A stretch of DNA of 39,579 bases from Chitinophagaceae bacterium (lineage in GTDB: Bacteria > Bacteroidota > Bacteroidia > Chitinophagales > Chitinophagaceae), in NCBI GenBank assembly GCA_023251255.1, contig JAHEZD010000055.1, forward strand, positions 1-39,579. Reading direction: 5' to 3'. Made by a program: the position numbers and the translations under genes. Under the pieces are notes generated by a model, which worked only from the letters and a program-made list of their open reading frames with translations, did not search any database and had not been told where the DNA came from. This document shows, piece by piece, positions 7,852 to 15,827 of the stretch (positions are counted from its first letter, which is position 1; each line of letters opens with the position of its first letter).

Positions 7852-8988
7852 ATGCGTATAGGAATTGTTTGCTACCCAACCTTTGGAGGAAGTGGCGTAT
7901 TGGCTACAGAATTGGGAAAGGCCCTGGCCGACAAAGGGCATCAGGTCCACTTCATTACTTATCAGCAACCTGTAAGATTGAACGTATTCAATGCCAATAT
8001 TTTTTATCATGAAGTACGGGTACCCACATACCCATTATTTGATTACCCTCCTTATGAAGTAGCTTTGGCAAGTACCATGGTAGATGTAATCATGAACCAT
8101 GACCTGGACCTGCTCCATGTGCATTATGCTATTCCACATGCTAGTGCCGCCTACATGGCCAAACAAATTGTATTGAACAAAACTGGCAGGAGTGTTCCGT
8201 TTATTACCACATTGCATGGAACAGATATAACACTAGTAGGTAGGGACAAAACATATGAACCTGTTGTAACTTTTTCCATTAACGAAAGTGATGCCATCAC
8301 AGCAGTGAGCGAGAATTTGAAAGAGGAAACTTTCAAGCATTTTCCCATTACTAAAGAGATCCAGGTAATAACCAACTTTGTGGACGTAAACCGTTTTGCA
8401 AAGAAACCCATTGATGCTTTCAGGAAAGTAATTGCACCCAATGGCGAAAAAATATTGCTTCATGCAAGTAACTTCAGAAAGGTCAAACGGGTAGATGACG
8501 TTATAAAAATATTTGCGGAAGTACGCAAACAAATTCCCGCGAAGCTGATGATGGTGGGCGATGGCCCTGAAAGGCCGTCCACAGAAAACCTGGCCCGGGA
8601 ACTGGGTGTTGACGAGGACGTGCGCTTTGTGGGCAAGCAGGAGCAGATGGAAGAAATACTCGCAGTAAGTGATGTGTTCCTACTGCCAAGTGAGTATGAA
8701 AGTTTTGGCTTGGCAGCCTTGGAGGCAATGGCTGCCAGGGAAATTGTAATAAGTACCAATGCAGGTGGTTTACCAGAGATAAACATTCATGGAGTAACTG
8801 GTTTTATGGCAAATGTGGGCGACGTGGCTACTATGAGCGCTTTTGCCATTGACATCCTAAAAAATGAACATAAACTTTCGGCCATGAAAGAAGCGGCCTA
8901 TGCACATGCTACCAAATATGATATTACCAACATCATCCCCATTTATGAAAAACTTTACAGGCAGTATTGCAGAACGGGTGACTGTTGA
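7852..8988 (+). CDS. bshA: BshA, N-acetyl-alpha-D-glucosaminyl L-malate synthase
   Basis: A 378-residue GT-B glycosyltransferase (GT4). It transfers GlcNAc from UDP-GlcNAc to L-malate, the first step of bacillithiol synthesis, in the cytosol. Markers of the BshA subgroup: MRIGIVCYPTFGGSGVLATELG at the N-terminus (glycine-rich acceptor loop), HVHYAIPHA at about 84-92, TTLHGTDITLVG at about 106-117, VSENLKEET, and the donor site LLPSEYESFGLAALEAMA with the GT4 E-x7-E pattern. Length and motifs match BshA throughout. No bshB or bshC is next to it. A long divergent region separates it from the M28 peptidase gene. Confidence 0.93.
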   Translation: MRIGIVCYPTFGGSGVLATELGKALADKGHQVHFITYQQPVRLNVFNANIFYHEVRVPTYPLFDYPPYEVALASTMVDVIMNHDLDLLHVHYAIPHASAAYMAKQIVLNKTGRSVPFITTLHGTDITLVGRDKTYEPVVTFSINESDAITAVSENLKEETFKHFPITKEIQVITNFVDVNRFAKKPIDAFRKVIAPNGEKILLHASNFRKVKRVDDVIKIFAEVRKQIPAKLMMVGDGPERPSTENLARELGVDEDVRFVGKQEQMEEILAVSDVFLLPSEYESFGLAALEAMAAREIVISTNAGGLPEINIHGVTGFMANVGDVATMSAFAIDILKNEHKLSAMKEAAYAHATKYDITNIIPIYEKLYRQYCRTGDC

Positions 8989-9011
8989 TAAAGGCACATC
9001 GGTAAGCTATT

Positions 9012-9038
9012 ATCAACAAATGCGCTAGTCTTGTTGAT
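9012..9038 (+). terminator. Weak hairpin, possible terminator of bshA
   Basis: ATCAACAA at 9012-9019 pairs with TTGTTGAT at 9031-9038, followed by GTTGTTTATTTTT. The stem is AT-rich, so termination would be weak. Confidence 0.3.
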
Positions 9039-9074
9039 GTTGTTTATTTTTATCATAGCAATCAATTGAAGTCT

Positions 9075-11207
9075 ATGACAAGATATTTACTTCTTATTTT
9101 CTTTGTTTCTTTTCTTACAGTAGCTAATTCGCAAATTGCTTATTTGGCAAGCAATGGACAAAATACCAATGGTACCTATACAGATTTGGGGACCAATGGA
9201 ACAGCTATTACCAACAATTTTACCGGTGCGACCATGACCTATGACGATGACAATTCCTCAGTCCAAAGCATTGGTTTTAATTTTGAATTCAACAGCGCCA
9301 TCTTCACACAGTTTGTATTGAACACAAACGGCTTTATCAAACTTGGGAGTGGGGCACCCTTATCAACAAATATTTTTTATACTACCACTTCTGGCACAAA
9401 CGGAGGATGCATTAATGCTGTGGACAGCAACTTGATTTATCCTTTCAATCATGATTTACAAGGGGCAACTTCACCAGAGTACCGTGTTTATACAAGTGGC
9501 GCAGCTCCTAATAGAATTTGTACCATCCAATACAAGAATGTTAAGGACAAGATGAATACAGGTGGCACGGACCTGCAGTATGCCAATATGAACTTCCAAA
9601 TCAAGCTTTATGAGACAAGCAATAACGTGGAGTTCATTTATAGTGCCTTTGCCATAACAGCCAACCCATCACTTTTCAAAACTGCAGCAGTTGGCTTAAA
9701 GGCAAGTAATGCCGCCAACTCCATTAACGTCACCAAGGGCTCATCCACATCGTGGACAGCAGCGACTTTCATCAATGGTGATTATGGCGGCAACTATTTC
9801 AACAACAGGAACAGCACGTTACCGGATGCTGGAAGGACCTACAGATTTGTAGCTTTGCTTGTACATGATATAGGCGTAAAGGCTATTTGGACGCAAAGTA
9901 AAGTGGCTACTTCGTTATCAAACCCATTGGTCATAACTGCAAGTATTGGCAACCTGGGCAATACCACCATGAACAATGTTACTGCTACATTGACGGTTAC
10001 TGGCGCAAATAGCTTTACTGATACCAAGGCACTGAGCTCCATTATAACACCCTTTAGTCCGGGATTCTATCCAGTTGTTACATTCAATAGCTTTAATGCA
10101 GCAAATATTGGCACAAATAATATTACGGTAACACTTTCGAGCGATGATGTAAGTACCAATAACAGCATGACCGTTCAGCAAGAAGTTACTGCGGATAAAA
10201 TGAGCTATATTTTTAATGGCATTGCCGATGGCGGCTATAATTTCGACAACCAATTGGCTGGCGATGTAGTAGCAAAGTTTAAAACTAACAGCAGTACCAC
10301 TATCAATCAAGTAAAGGTTGGTTTTATCAGTGCAGGTGTTCCATGCCAAGCAGTAATCTGGGATGCAACAGGAATGATTGGAAAGCCGGGCGCTATTTTG
10401 TGGCAATCGCCTATTGTTACCAGTGTAGCAGGCATCATGACTTTTAATGTGAGCCCATTGGTAACAGTAAACGGAAATTTCTACGTTGGTGGAAGGTTGC
10501 CTAATGGAGGCTTTAGCGGTATAGCGTATGAGACAGAAAATCCTATAAGGGCAAGTACCTTTATGTACCAAAGCCCGACAGGCGGCACTTCATGGGGTGA
10601 TTTCGGGAACTACGGGTATTACTATAGGCCAATGATCGAAGTGCAGTTTGGAGGATTGATTGTTCCTTTGAAATTCATTGATTTCTCTGCAAAGGATAAT
10701 ATGAACAATATCCTACTTCACTGGAAAACAACCGATGAAAGCAATAATCAAAATTTTGAAGTACAACGTTCAATGAATGGGGTAGATTTCATAACTATTG
10801 GCTCCGTAAATAGTTCTTCAACTAATGAGTACAGTTTTGCAGATGTTAATGTGGTCTCATTAAGTAGCACTATTTTTTATAGGTTGAAACAGAATGATAA
10901 AGATGGTCAATGCAGTTTTTCTTCAATTATAAAAATAAACCGCAAAGAAGGGAATAGTTTCTTGTTAACAGCAATCAATCCCGCGAAGGGCAGGATTGTT
11001 TTGCAACTACAAAACAGCGAAGCCAAAAAGATACAGCTTGTTCTTATGGACGAGAATGGAAAGTCAGTTTTGAAACAGGATGCAAATATTGAGGCGGGTT
11101 CTACTGTGATTATTTTAGCTGATAGCTACAAGTTGAACAAAGGGATTTATTTCGTAAAGGCCTTTACTAATAAGGAAGTCAAAACAATAAAGGTGATAAA
11201 AGAATAA
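9075..11207 (+). CDS. Secreted/cell-surface protein with T9SS type A C-terminal sorting domain
   Basis: A 710-residue protein. I take the ATG at 9075, which gives the signal peptide MTRYLLLIFFVSFLTVANSQ; an upstream in-frame TTG at 9066 would add 3 residues. The N-terminal third (about 20-255) is a Thr/Asn/Gly-rich beta domain of unknown function. Residues about 260-370 (HDIGVKAIW, then NPLVITASIGNLGN) look like a CARDB/Ig-like adhesion domain. Around 540-620 there is a fibronectin-like stretch (LLHWKTTDESNNQNFEVQRS) common in T9SS cargo. The last 80 residues (NPAKGRIVLQLQN, then KGIYFVKAFTNKEVKTIKVIKE) are a type A sorting domain, recognised by the type IX secretion system, cleaved and anchored or released. 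It is probably an extracellular adhesin or structural protein. Its stop codon is immediately adjacent to that of the convergent aminotransferase gene. Confidence 0.88.
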   Translation: MTRYLLLIFFVSFLTVANSQIAYLASNGQNTNGTYTDLGTNGTAITNNFTGATMTYDDDNSSVQSIGFNFEFNSAIFTQFVLNTNGFIKLGSGAPLSTNIFYTTTSGTNGGCINAVDSNLIYPFNHDLQGATSPEYRVYTSGAAPNRICTIQYKNVKDKMNTGGTDLQYANMNFQIKLYETSNNVEFIYSAFAITANPSLFKTAAVGLKASNAANSINVTKGSSTSWTAATFINGDYGGNYFNNRNSTLPDAGRTYRFVALLVHDIGVKAIWTQSKVATSLSNPLVITASIGNLGNTTMNNVTATLTVTGANSFTDTKALSSIITPFSPGFYPVVTFNSFNAANIGTNNITVTLSSDDVSTNNSMTVQQEVTADKMSYIFNGIADGGYNFDNQLAGDVVAKFKTNSSTTINQVKVGFISAGVPCQAVIWDATGMIGKPGAILWQSPIVTSVAGIMTFNVSPLVTVNGNFYVGGRLPNGGFSGIAYETENPIRASTFMYQSPTGGTSWGDFGNYGYYYRPMIEVQFGGLIVPLKFIDFSAKDNMNNILLHWKTTDESNNQNFEVQRSMNGVDFITIGSVNSSSTNEYSFADVNVVSLSSTIFYRLKQNDKDGQCSFSSIIKINRKEGNSFLLTAINPAKGRIVLQLQNSEAKKIQLVLMDENGKSVLKQDANIEAGSTVIILADSYKLNKGIYFVKAFTNKEVKTIKVIKE

Positions 11208-12407
11208 TCATTTTTTCCCTGTTGCTTCAACTATGCTTTCCATCAACCGATTACAGACCTGTGCCAGTTCTTCCTCTGTAATAATCAAAGGTGGGGCAAT
11301 ACGCAGGCAATTTGCTGCAAACAGGAACCAATCTGTTATTATCCCTTTTTCAATGCAATTTTGAATGATGGCATGGTTGGTTTCGAAGCTGTCGAATTGC
11401 ACAGCCATCCATAAGCCAAAATTTCTTATGGAAACGATTGAAGGATGGCTAATACTGTTTACCAAGATTTCCTGCTTCCTCTTTACTTGATCAATACAAT
11501 TACTCCCGAGCAAAACTTCCAATGCAGCCTTCCCTGCTGCACAGCTAACCGGATGACCGCCAAATGTGGTGATATGGCCAAGCACAGGGTCATGCGTTAA
11601 TGTGTTCATCAGTTTCTTATCGGCAATAAAAGCTCCTAAAGGCATCCCACCACCAAGGGCCTTGCCCAGCAGTAAAATATCCGGTACTACATCAAACTGC
11701 TCAAAAGCCCAAAGGGTTCCCGTTCTGCCAAAGCCACATTGTATCTCATCCAAAACCATCAGCACACAATGTTCATTGCATTTTTTCCTGATGGACTGCA
11801 GCCATTCTTTAGAAGGAGCAATAATTCCTGCTTCCGCCTGCACTGTTTCCATAATAACACAGGCTGTATTGCTATCGATGGTATCAATGGCTTTTTGGCT
11901 TCCATAATCAACATGGTAGATATCCGGCAATAAGGGGCGGTAAGCAGTACGCCAATATTCATCACCCATTACACTTAATGCACCTTGTGTACTACCATGA
12001 TAGGATTTGTTGAAAGAAATGATTTTGCTCCTCCCCGTAACACGTTTGGAAAGCTTCATCGCCCCCTCTGTCGCCTCCGCCCCGCTATTGGTAAAGTAAA
12101 TGCAGTTCAATGATGGGGGGAGGTTATCAGCCAACAATTTGGCATAAGCCACTTGTGGCTGCTGGATAAACTCACCATACACAATCAAATGCATGTACTG
12201 TTCAGCCTGTTGCTTAACAGCTTCAATTACTTTAGAGTTGGAATGTCCAATGTTTGCTACACTGAAACCTGAAATCAAATCAATGTATTGCTTGCCATTT
12301 ATATCCTGCAAGTAAATGCCATCTGCTTTCACCATTTCAATGCCAATTGGTGAAGGGGATGTTTGGGCAACATGATTCAAAAAAAGTTGTCGATGGGAAA
12401 GCATCAT
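11208..12407 (-). CDS. Class III PLP-dependent aminotransferase (acetylornithine/ornithine type)
   Basis: A 399-residue fold-type I aminotransferase. I use the ATG pair at 12407/12404; a GTG further upstream would add an unlikely leader. Visible family marks: ISGFSVANIGHSN near the N-terminus, FTNSGAEATEGAMKLSK (PLP phosphate site), SYHGSTQGALS, MVLDEIQCGFGRTGTLWAFE with the cofactor Asp, the Schiff-base Lys in LLLGKALGGGMPLGAF, and FGGHPVSCAAG. The family includes acetylornithine, ornithine and 4-aminobutyrate aminotransferases; I cannot fix the substrate from sequence, and no arginine-pathway genes are nearby. It diverges from the carbonic-anhydrase-like gene across 79 bases. Confidence 0.9.
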   Translation of the reverse strand: MMLSHRQLFLNHVAQTSPSPIGIEMVKADGIYLQDINGKQYIDLISGFSVANIGHSNSKVIEAVKQQAEQYMHLIVYGEFIQQPQVAYAKLLADNLPPSLNCIYFTNSGAEATEGAMKLSKRVTGRSKIISFNKSYHGSTQGALSVMGDEYWRTAYRPLLPDIYHVDYGSQKAIDTIDSNTACVIMETVQAEAGIIAPSKEWLQSIRKKCNEHCVLMVLDEIQCGFGRTGTLWAFEQFDVVPDILLLGKALGGGMPLGAFIADKKLMNTLTHDPVLGHITTFGGHPVSCAAGKAALEVLLGSNCIDQVKRKQEILVNSISHPSIVSIRNFGLWMAVQFDSFETNHAIIQNCIEKGIITDWFLFAANCLRIAPPLIITEEELAQVCNRLMESIVEATGKK

Positions 12408-12486
12408 AAAGCAAAGTAAGTTGAGATTTTTCAGAACATAAAGTATTTGCACAAGTTCATAACTTTAAACTCGAAACATAAAAAAT

Positions 12487-13023
12487 ATGGCCTACATACT
12501 TACCATCCTAGATAAAACCCCTCAACTTGGCGATAATTGTTTTGTTGCACCCAATGCTACCATCGTTGGTGATGTGGTTATGGGCAACGAATGCAGTATC
12601 TGGTTCAATGCAGTAATCCGCGGCGATGTGCATTATATAAAAATGGGCAACAAGGTAAATGTGCAGGATGGGGCAGTTATCCACTGTACTTACCAAAAGA
12701 ACCCTACCAATATTGGCAACAATGTCAGCATTGGCCACAATGCTTTGGTACATGGGTGCACCATTCATGACAATGTTTTAATTGGTATGGGAGCTATTGT
12801 AATGGACCGATGTGAAATACACAGCAATTCCATTATTGCTGCAGGCGCTGTGGTGCTTGAAGGGACCACAGTGGAAGCCGGGACCATTTATGCCGGCGTA
12901 CCTGCAAAGAAAGTGAAGGAAGCCCCGAAAGAACTGATCAGTGGTGAAATCAACCGTATTGCAGATAACTATGTGAAATATGCAAGTTGGTTTGAGATCT
13001 ATAATGAAGCAACCAAGAAATAG
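12487..13023 (+). CDS. Gamma carbonic anhydrase-like left-handed beta-helix protein
   Basis: A 178-residue hexapeptide-repeat protein of the YrdA/PaaY/gamma-CA group. The left-handed beta helix runs from about 15 to 150, with repeats such as GDVVMG, GNKVNV, GNNVSIGHNALVHGC and GMGAIVMD. Potential zinc ligands are in VIHCT, IGHNALVHGC and the nearby helix turn, as in gamma carbonic anhydrases (three His per site). A C-terminal helix packs against the trimer (ELISGEINRIADNYVKYASWF). Many such bacterial proteins have no proven carbonic anhydrase activity, so the enzyme role is inferred. ATG at 12487, in a single-gene context. Confidence 0.88.
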   Translation: MAYILTILDKTPQLGDNCFVAPNATIVGDVVMGNECSIWFNAVIRGDVHYIKMGNKVNVQDGAVIHCTYQKNPTNIGNNVSIGHNALVHGCTIHDNVLIGMGAIVMDRCEIHSNSIIAAGAVVLEGTTVEAGTIYAGVPAKKVKEAPKELISGEINRIADNYVKYASWFEIYNEATKK

Positions 13024-13204
13024 CTTCAATTGGAAAGCAAAGCATTTGTTCCATCTGAAGTTGCTTGCACAGCCAAAAGTGTTCATCCAATCGAGGAAGA
13101 ACCGTTGCAAACATAAAAAGTCAAGCCGCAAAATAAATCTGCCCCTTTTCACGTTATTATTTACACGATTGTATTCTTCGCCGGATAATATGGTCCATTT
13201 GTTC

Positions 13205-13229
13205 TCATTGACTCAGCGTTAGTCAATGA
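13205..13229. repeat. Perfect 9-bp inverted repeat with 7-base loop
   Basis: TCATTGACT at 13205-13213 and AGTCAATGA at 13221-13229. Allowing a 2-base bulge, pairing extends outward by five more pairs (TTTGT with ACAAA). No T run follows on either strand, so it is not an ordinary terminator. It sits 61 bases upstream of the small lipoprotein gene. Confidence 0.6.
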
Positions 13230-13289
13230 ACAAAACAAGGATGGCAAGTTTAATATTTGTACTTTAGCCAAGCACAAAACCCTTGAACA

Positions 13290-13502
13290 ATGAAAAAGTT
13301 AAGAAGTACAATCCTTATTTCAATAATGTTTACCATGCTTAGCTCCTGCAGCTTTTTTCAAAGCATTTTTGGTGGCGGAGGAAATAAAAATGGCTGCCCG
13401 AGCAGTGGCAGGAACGTTGGAGCAGAAAGGCTGGTAGAAGATGACCCAAAAAAGAAAAGCAAAGTACCCAAGGCCCCTAAATATAAACTTGATAAATTTT
13501 AG
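13290..13502 (+). CDS. Small predicted lipoprotein, 70 residues
   Basis: Starts at ATG 13290. A signal of about 19 residues ends in the lipobox L-S-S-C with Cys20, followed by SFFQSIFGGGGNKNGC. The mature part is only about 50 residues, basic at the C-terminus (DDPKKKSKVPKAPKYKLDKF). I recognise no domain. It is likely an outer-membrane-anchored small lipoprotein. AATATTTG about 31 bases upstream of the ATG may be the -7 element. A 13-base gap to ATG-proximal sequence of the next gene region (25 bases from stop to ATG) suggests co-transcription with the 96-residue protein that follows. Confidence 0.7.
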   Translation: MKKLRSTILISIMFTMLSSCSFFQSIFGGGGNKNGCPSSGRNVGAERLVEDDPKKKSKVPKAPKYKLDKF

Positions 13503-13527
13503 TATCCACATTTAAATCCAATCCTTT

Positions 13528-13818
13528 ATGAGCTACCAATTAACCACCAACATGGGAACAGTTGAAGCAGTTATTGATGACAACTGTGGCATCAAAAAAT
13601 TCAACAGCATTGCCAATATGCTGATGCGGGAACTGAAAGTAAAATTCCTTGGCAAGATTGACGACAGCGATACAGTTGATTGGCATTTCAAGTATAAGGG
13701 GCATCCATTAACATTGCACTACAATATTTATAATGGTGTGTCTATCTTTACCCAGAACAGGAACGATAATGAAGCTGTTAATGAAGTGGCAAAGTATGTG
13801 GAAAGCAAAACTTACTAG
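13528..13818 (+). CDS. Conserved-looking small cytoplasmic protein, 96 residues, unknown function
   Basis: ATG at 13528, 25 bases after the lipoprotein stop. No signal peptide or membrane segment. It is a compact alpha/beta-type sequence: strand-like LTTNMGTVEAVID, helix NSIANMLMRELKVKFLG, strand WHFKYKGHPLTLHYNIYNGVSIF and helix NEAVNEVAKYVESKTY. I do not recognise the family. Its TAG stop overlaps the TAG of convergent rsgA by 4 bases (CTAG palindrome at 13815-13818). Confidence 0.7.
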   Translation: MSYQLTTNMGTVEAVIDDNCGIKKFNSIANMLMRELKVKFLGKIDDSDTVDWHFKYKGHPLTLHYNIYNGVSIFTQNRNDNEAVNEVAKYVESKTY

Positions 13819-14741
13819 TACTTTTTGTCTTCCATCGTATCGAGGATGTTCATATAGCTAACATACCTGTCAATTGCAATACTGCCGTCATTGACGGCTT
13901 TTTTTATGGCACAATCCTGCTCGTTCGTATGCATGCAATTATTGAACTGGCAATCATTTAAACGCTCCCTCATCTCCGGAAAATAACCGCTTAATTCCTG
14001 TTTGGTAATATCCACTAGTCCCAGTTCCCTGATGCCTGGCGTATCAATAATCCTCCCACCAAAAGGCAGGTCGAACATTTCAGCAAAAGTAGTCGTGTGC
14101 AAGCCCTTGCCACTCCAATCACTTACCTCTTGGGTCCGCAGGTCCAACTGGGGGAAAACTGCATTGATAAACGTTGATTTGCCAACACCACTATGCCCGC
14201 TAAGTAGTGTAGTCTTGTCTTTCAGTAACGATTTTATTTCTTCTACACCTTCGTTCTTGGCAATACTTGCAAGGATCACCTTATAACCAATGGCCTCATA
14301 AGTGGTTTTCACTTCAGCAAACCGCTCCATTTCCTTCTTGCGATAAATATCGGCCTTGTTAAAGACAATGATTGCGGGCAAGTGGTACATTTCACAAGCA
14401 ACCAGAAACCTATCTATAAAGCCCGTAGATGTTTTTGGGTCACGCAAAGTGGCAAATAATAAACTTTGGTCAAGGTTGGATGCTACAATATGGTGCTGGT
14501 GTTTGTTGTGTGGCGACCTTCTCGCTACATAGTTCCTACGTACGTCAATTTTGGTAATAGTAGTGGTACTTTCCAGTTCATTTTCCATGTCCATTTCCAC
14601 CTCATCGCCCACAGCAATGGGGTTGGTAGAGGTAATTCCGTCAATTTTAAGTACCCCTTTAATCCGGGCATTGTACTGCTTGCCATCATTGGTCTTGACA
14701 ATATACCAACTGCCAGTGGATTTGTAAACGAGCGCCTTCAT
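13815..14741 (-). CDS. rsgA: RsgA, ribosome small subunit-dependent GTPase A
   Basis: A 308-residue circularly permuted GTPase that acts late in 30S subunit maturation. Start chosen at ATG 14741 (MKALVYKSTGSWYIV), which opens the OB-fold domain (about 1-70). An upstream extension would overlap batA and matches nothing. The G motifs are in permuted order: G4 NKAD at about 116-119, then G1 GHSGVGKST and G3 DTPGIRE. A C-terminal zinc knuckle follows (C-x5-C-x-H-x5-C type: CQFNNCMHTNEQDC). It lies 26 bases after batA on the same strand and may share the transcript, although the functions are unrelated. Confidence 0.93.
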   Translation of the reverse strand: MKALVYKSTGSWYIVKTNDGKQYNARIKGVLKIDGITSTNPIAVGDEVEMDMENELESTTTITKIDVRRNYVARRSPHNKHQHHIVASNLDQSLLFATLRDPKTSTGFIDRFLVACEMYHLPAIIVFNKADIYRKKEMERFAEVKTTYEAIGYKVILASIAKNEGVEEIKSLLKDKTTLLSGHSGVGKSTFINAVFPQLDLRTQEVSDWSGKGLHTTTFAEMFDLPFGGRIIDTPGIRELGLVDITKQELSGYFPEMRERLNDCQFNNCMHTNEQDCAIKKAVNDGSIAIDRYVSYMNILDTMEDKKY

Positions 14742-14767
14742 TGAAGCGAAGTTAGCAGTAAAGGCGT

Positions 14768-15775
14768 TTATGGAAACTTCTTTACAACCGTTAACCGCAG
14801 AAATAACTCCATCACAACCAGCCCCAAACCCACTGCCAAAAACCAAAAATATTGGTCCGTAAACCTGCTATAAGTAGTTAATTGTACCTTCGTTTTTTCC
14901 AATTGATTGATACTTTGGTAAACATTCTTCAAAGCATCCTTATCTGCTGCATGGAAATATTGGCCACCCGTTTCTTCCGCCATATTCTTGAGAAGCCCTT
15001 CATTGAATTCCAGTTTCTTTTTTTGTGTTGTGGTACCAAATTCCGTCTGCACCTGCACATCCATTTCTTTGTTGCTGCCAACTCCAATCGTGTATACTTT
15101 TATACCATAAGTCTTGGCCATGTCCTTAGCAATATCTGGAGGGATCATTCCACCAAAATCAACACCGTCCGTCAACAAAACAATTACCTTGCTTTTTGAT
15201 TTGGAGCTCCGCAACCTATCCACGCTTGTAGCCACACCACTGCCAATAGCTGTACCCTCATCTTGTAAATAGCCACTTTGGATATTGTTGATTTGTGCAA
15301 GCACCGTATTATGATCAGTCGTTATTGGGCACATTGTAAAACTTTGGCTACTGAAAATGGTAACACCAATCCTATCACCGGGTCTATTCCTGACAAATTC
15401 ACTAGCAACTTCCTTGCTGGCTTCCAATCTGTTTGGTTGGAAATCCTGTTCTGTCATACTTCCACTGATATCAAAGCATAGAACGATGTCAATCCCTTCT
15501 CCATCGGTCTGCTGTTCCGTAAACTTATGCTGAGGCCTAGCCAAGGCAATAATCAATGCAGTCAACGCCATACAACGGAGTATGAAAGGCAGGTGACGCA
15601 TGCCCACTTTCCAACTTGTTCTTCGTTGTAGAAAATGTGTTGTGGTTACACTGAACGATGCCGTTTGCTGCTGGTGTTTTTTTACATGCCAATATATCAA
15701 CAAGGGTACAGCCAATAATAATGGCAATACCCAAGGATAAGCAAAAGTGGTATATGTGAACCATTTGTACAGCAT
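14768..15775 (-). CDS. batA: BatA-like von Willebrand factor type A membrane protein
   Basis: A 335-residue inner-membrane protein. The start is set at ATG 15775 (MLYKWFTYTTFAYP) over an upstream TTG. A transmembrane helix lies at about 14-30, a second at about 62-79 (FILRCMALTALIIALARP), then a VWA domain with an intact MIDAS motif DISGSM (D102, S104, S106) and the later T and D of LLTDGVDF. A third helix near the C-terminus (WFLAVGLGLVVMELFLRL) anchors it. This layout is typical of BatA of the Bacteroidota aerotolerance operon, which follows moxR and DUF58. The usual batB-E genes do not follow; rsgA does. The precise biochemical role of Bat proteins is unresolved. Confidence 0.85.
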   Translation of the reverse strand: MLYKWFTYTTFAYPWVLPLLLAVPLLIYWHVKKHQQQTASFSVTTTHFLQRRTSWKVGMRHLPFILRCMALTALIIALARPQHKFTEQQTDGEGIDIVLCFDISGSMTEQDFQPNRLEASKEVASEFVRNRPGDRIGVTIFSSQSFTMCPITTDHNTVLAQINNIQSGYLQDEGTAIGSGVATSVDRLRSSKSKSKVIVLLTDGVDFGGMIPPDIAKDMAKTYGIKVYTIGVGSNKEMDVQVQTEFGTTTQKKKLEFNEGLLKNMAEETGGQYFHAADKDALKNVYQSINQLEKTKVQLTTYSRFTDQYFWFLAVGLGLVVMELFLRLTVVKKFP

Positions 15776-15827
15776 AAATTCCTGTTGCAAGTGTAAAACA
15801 TTTTGAGTGCCTTAACCTAGCACTTGA

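Noticed and set aside
9918-10571. 217-codon minus-strand frame inside the T9SS cargo gene
   Set aside because: Antisense to a protein with a clear signal peptide and sorting domain; no domain of its own.
14742-14846. N-terminal extension of rsgA into batA
   Set aside because: The OB fold begins at the ATG at 14741; the extra residues overlap batA and match nothing.
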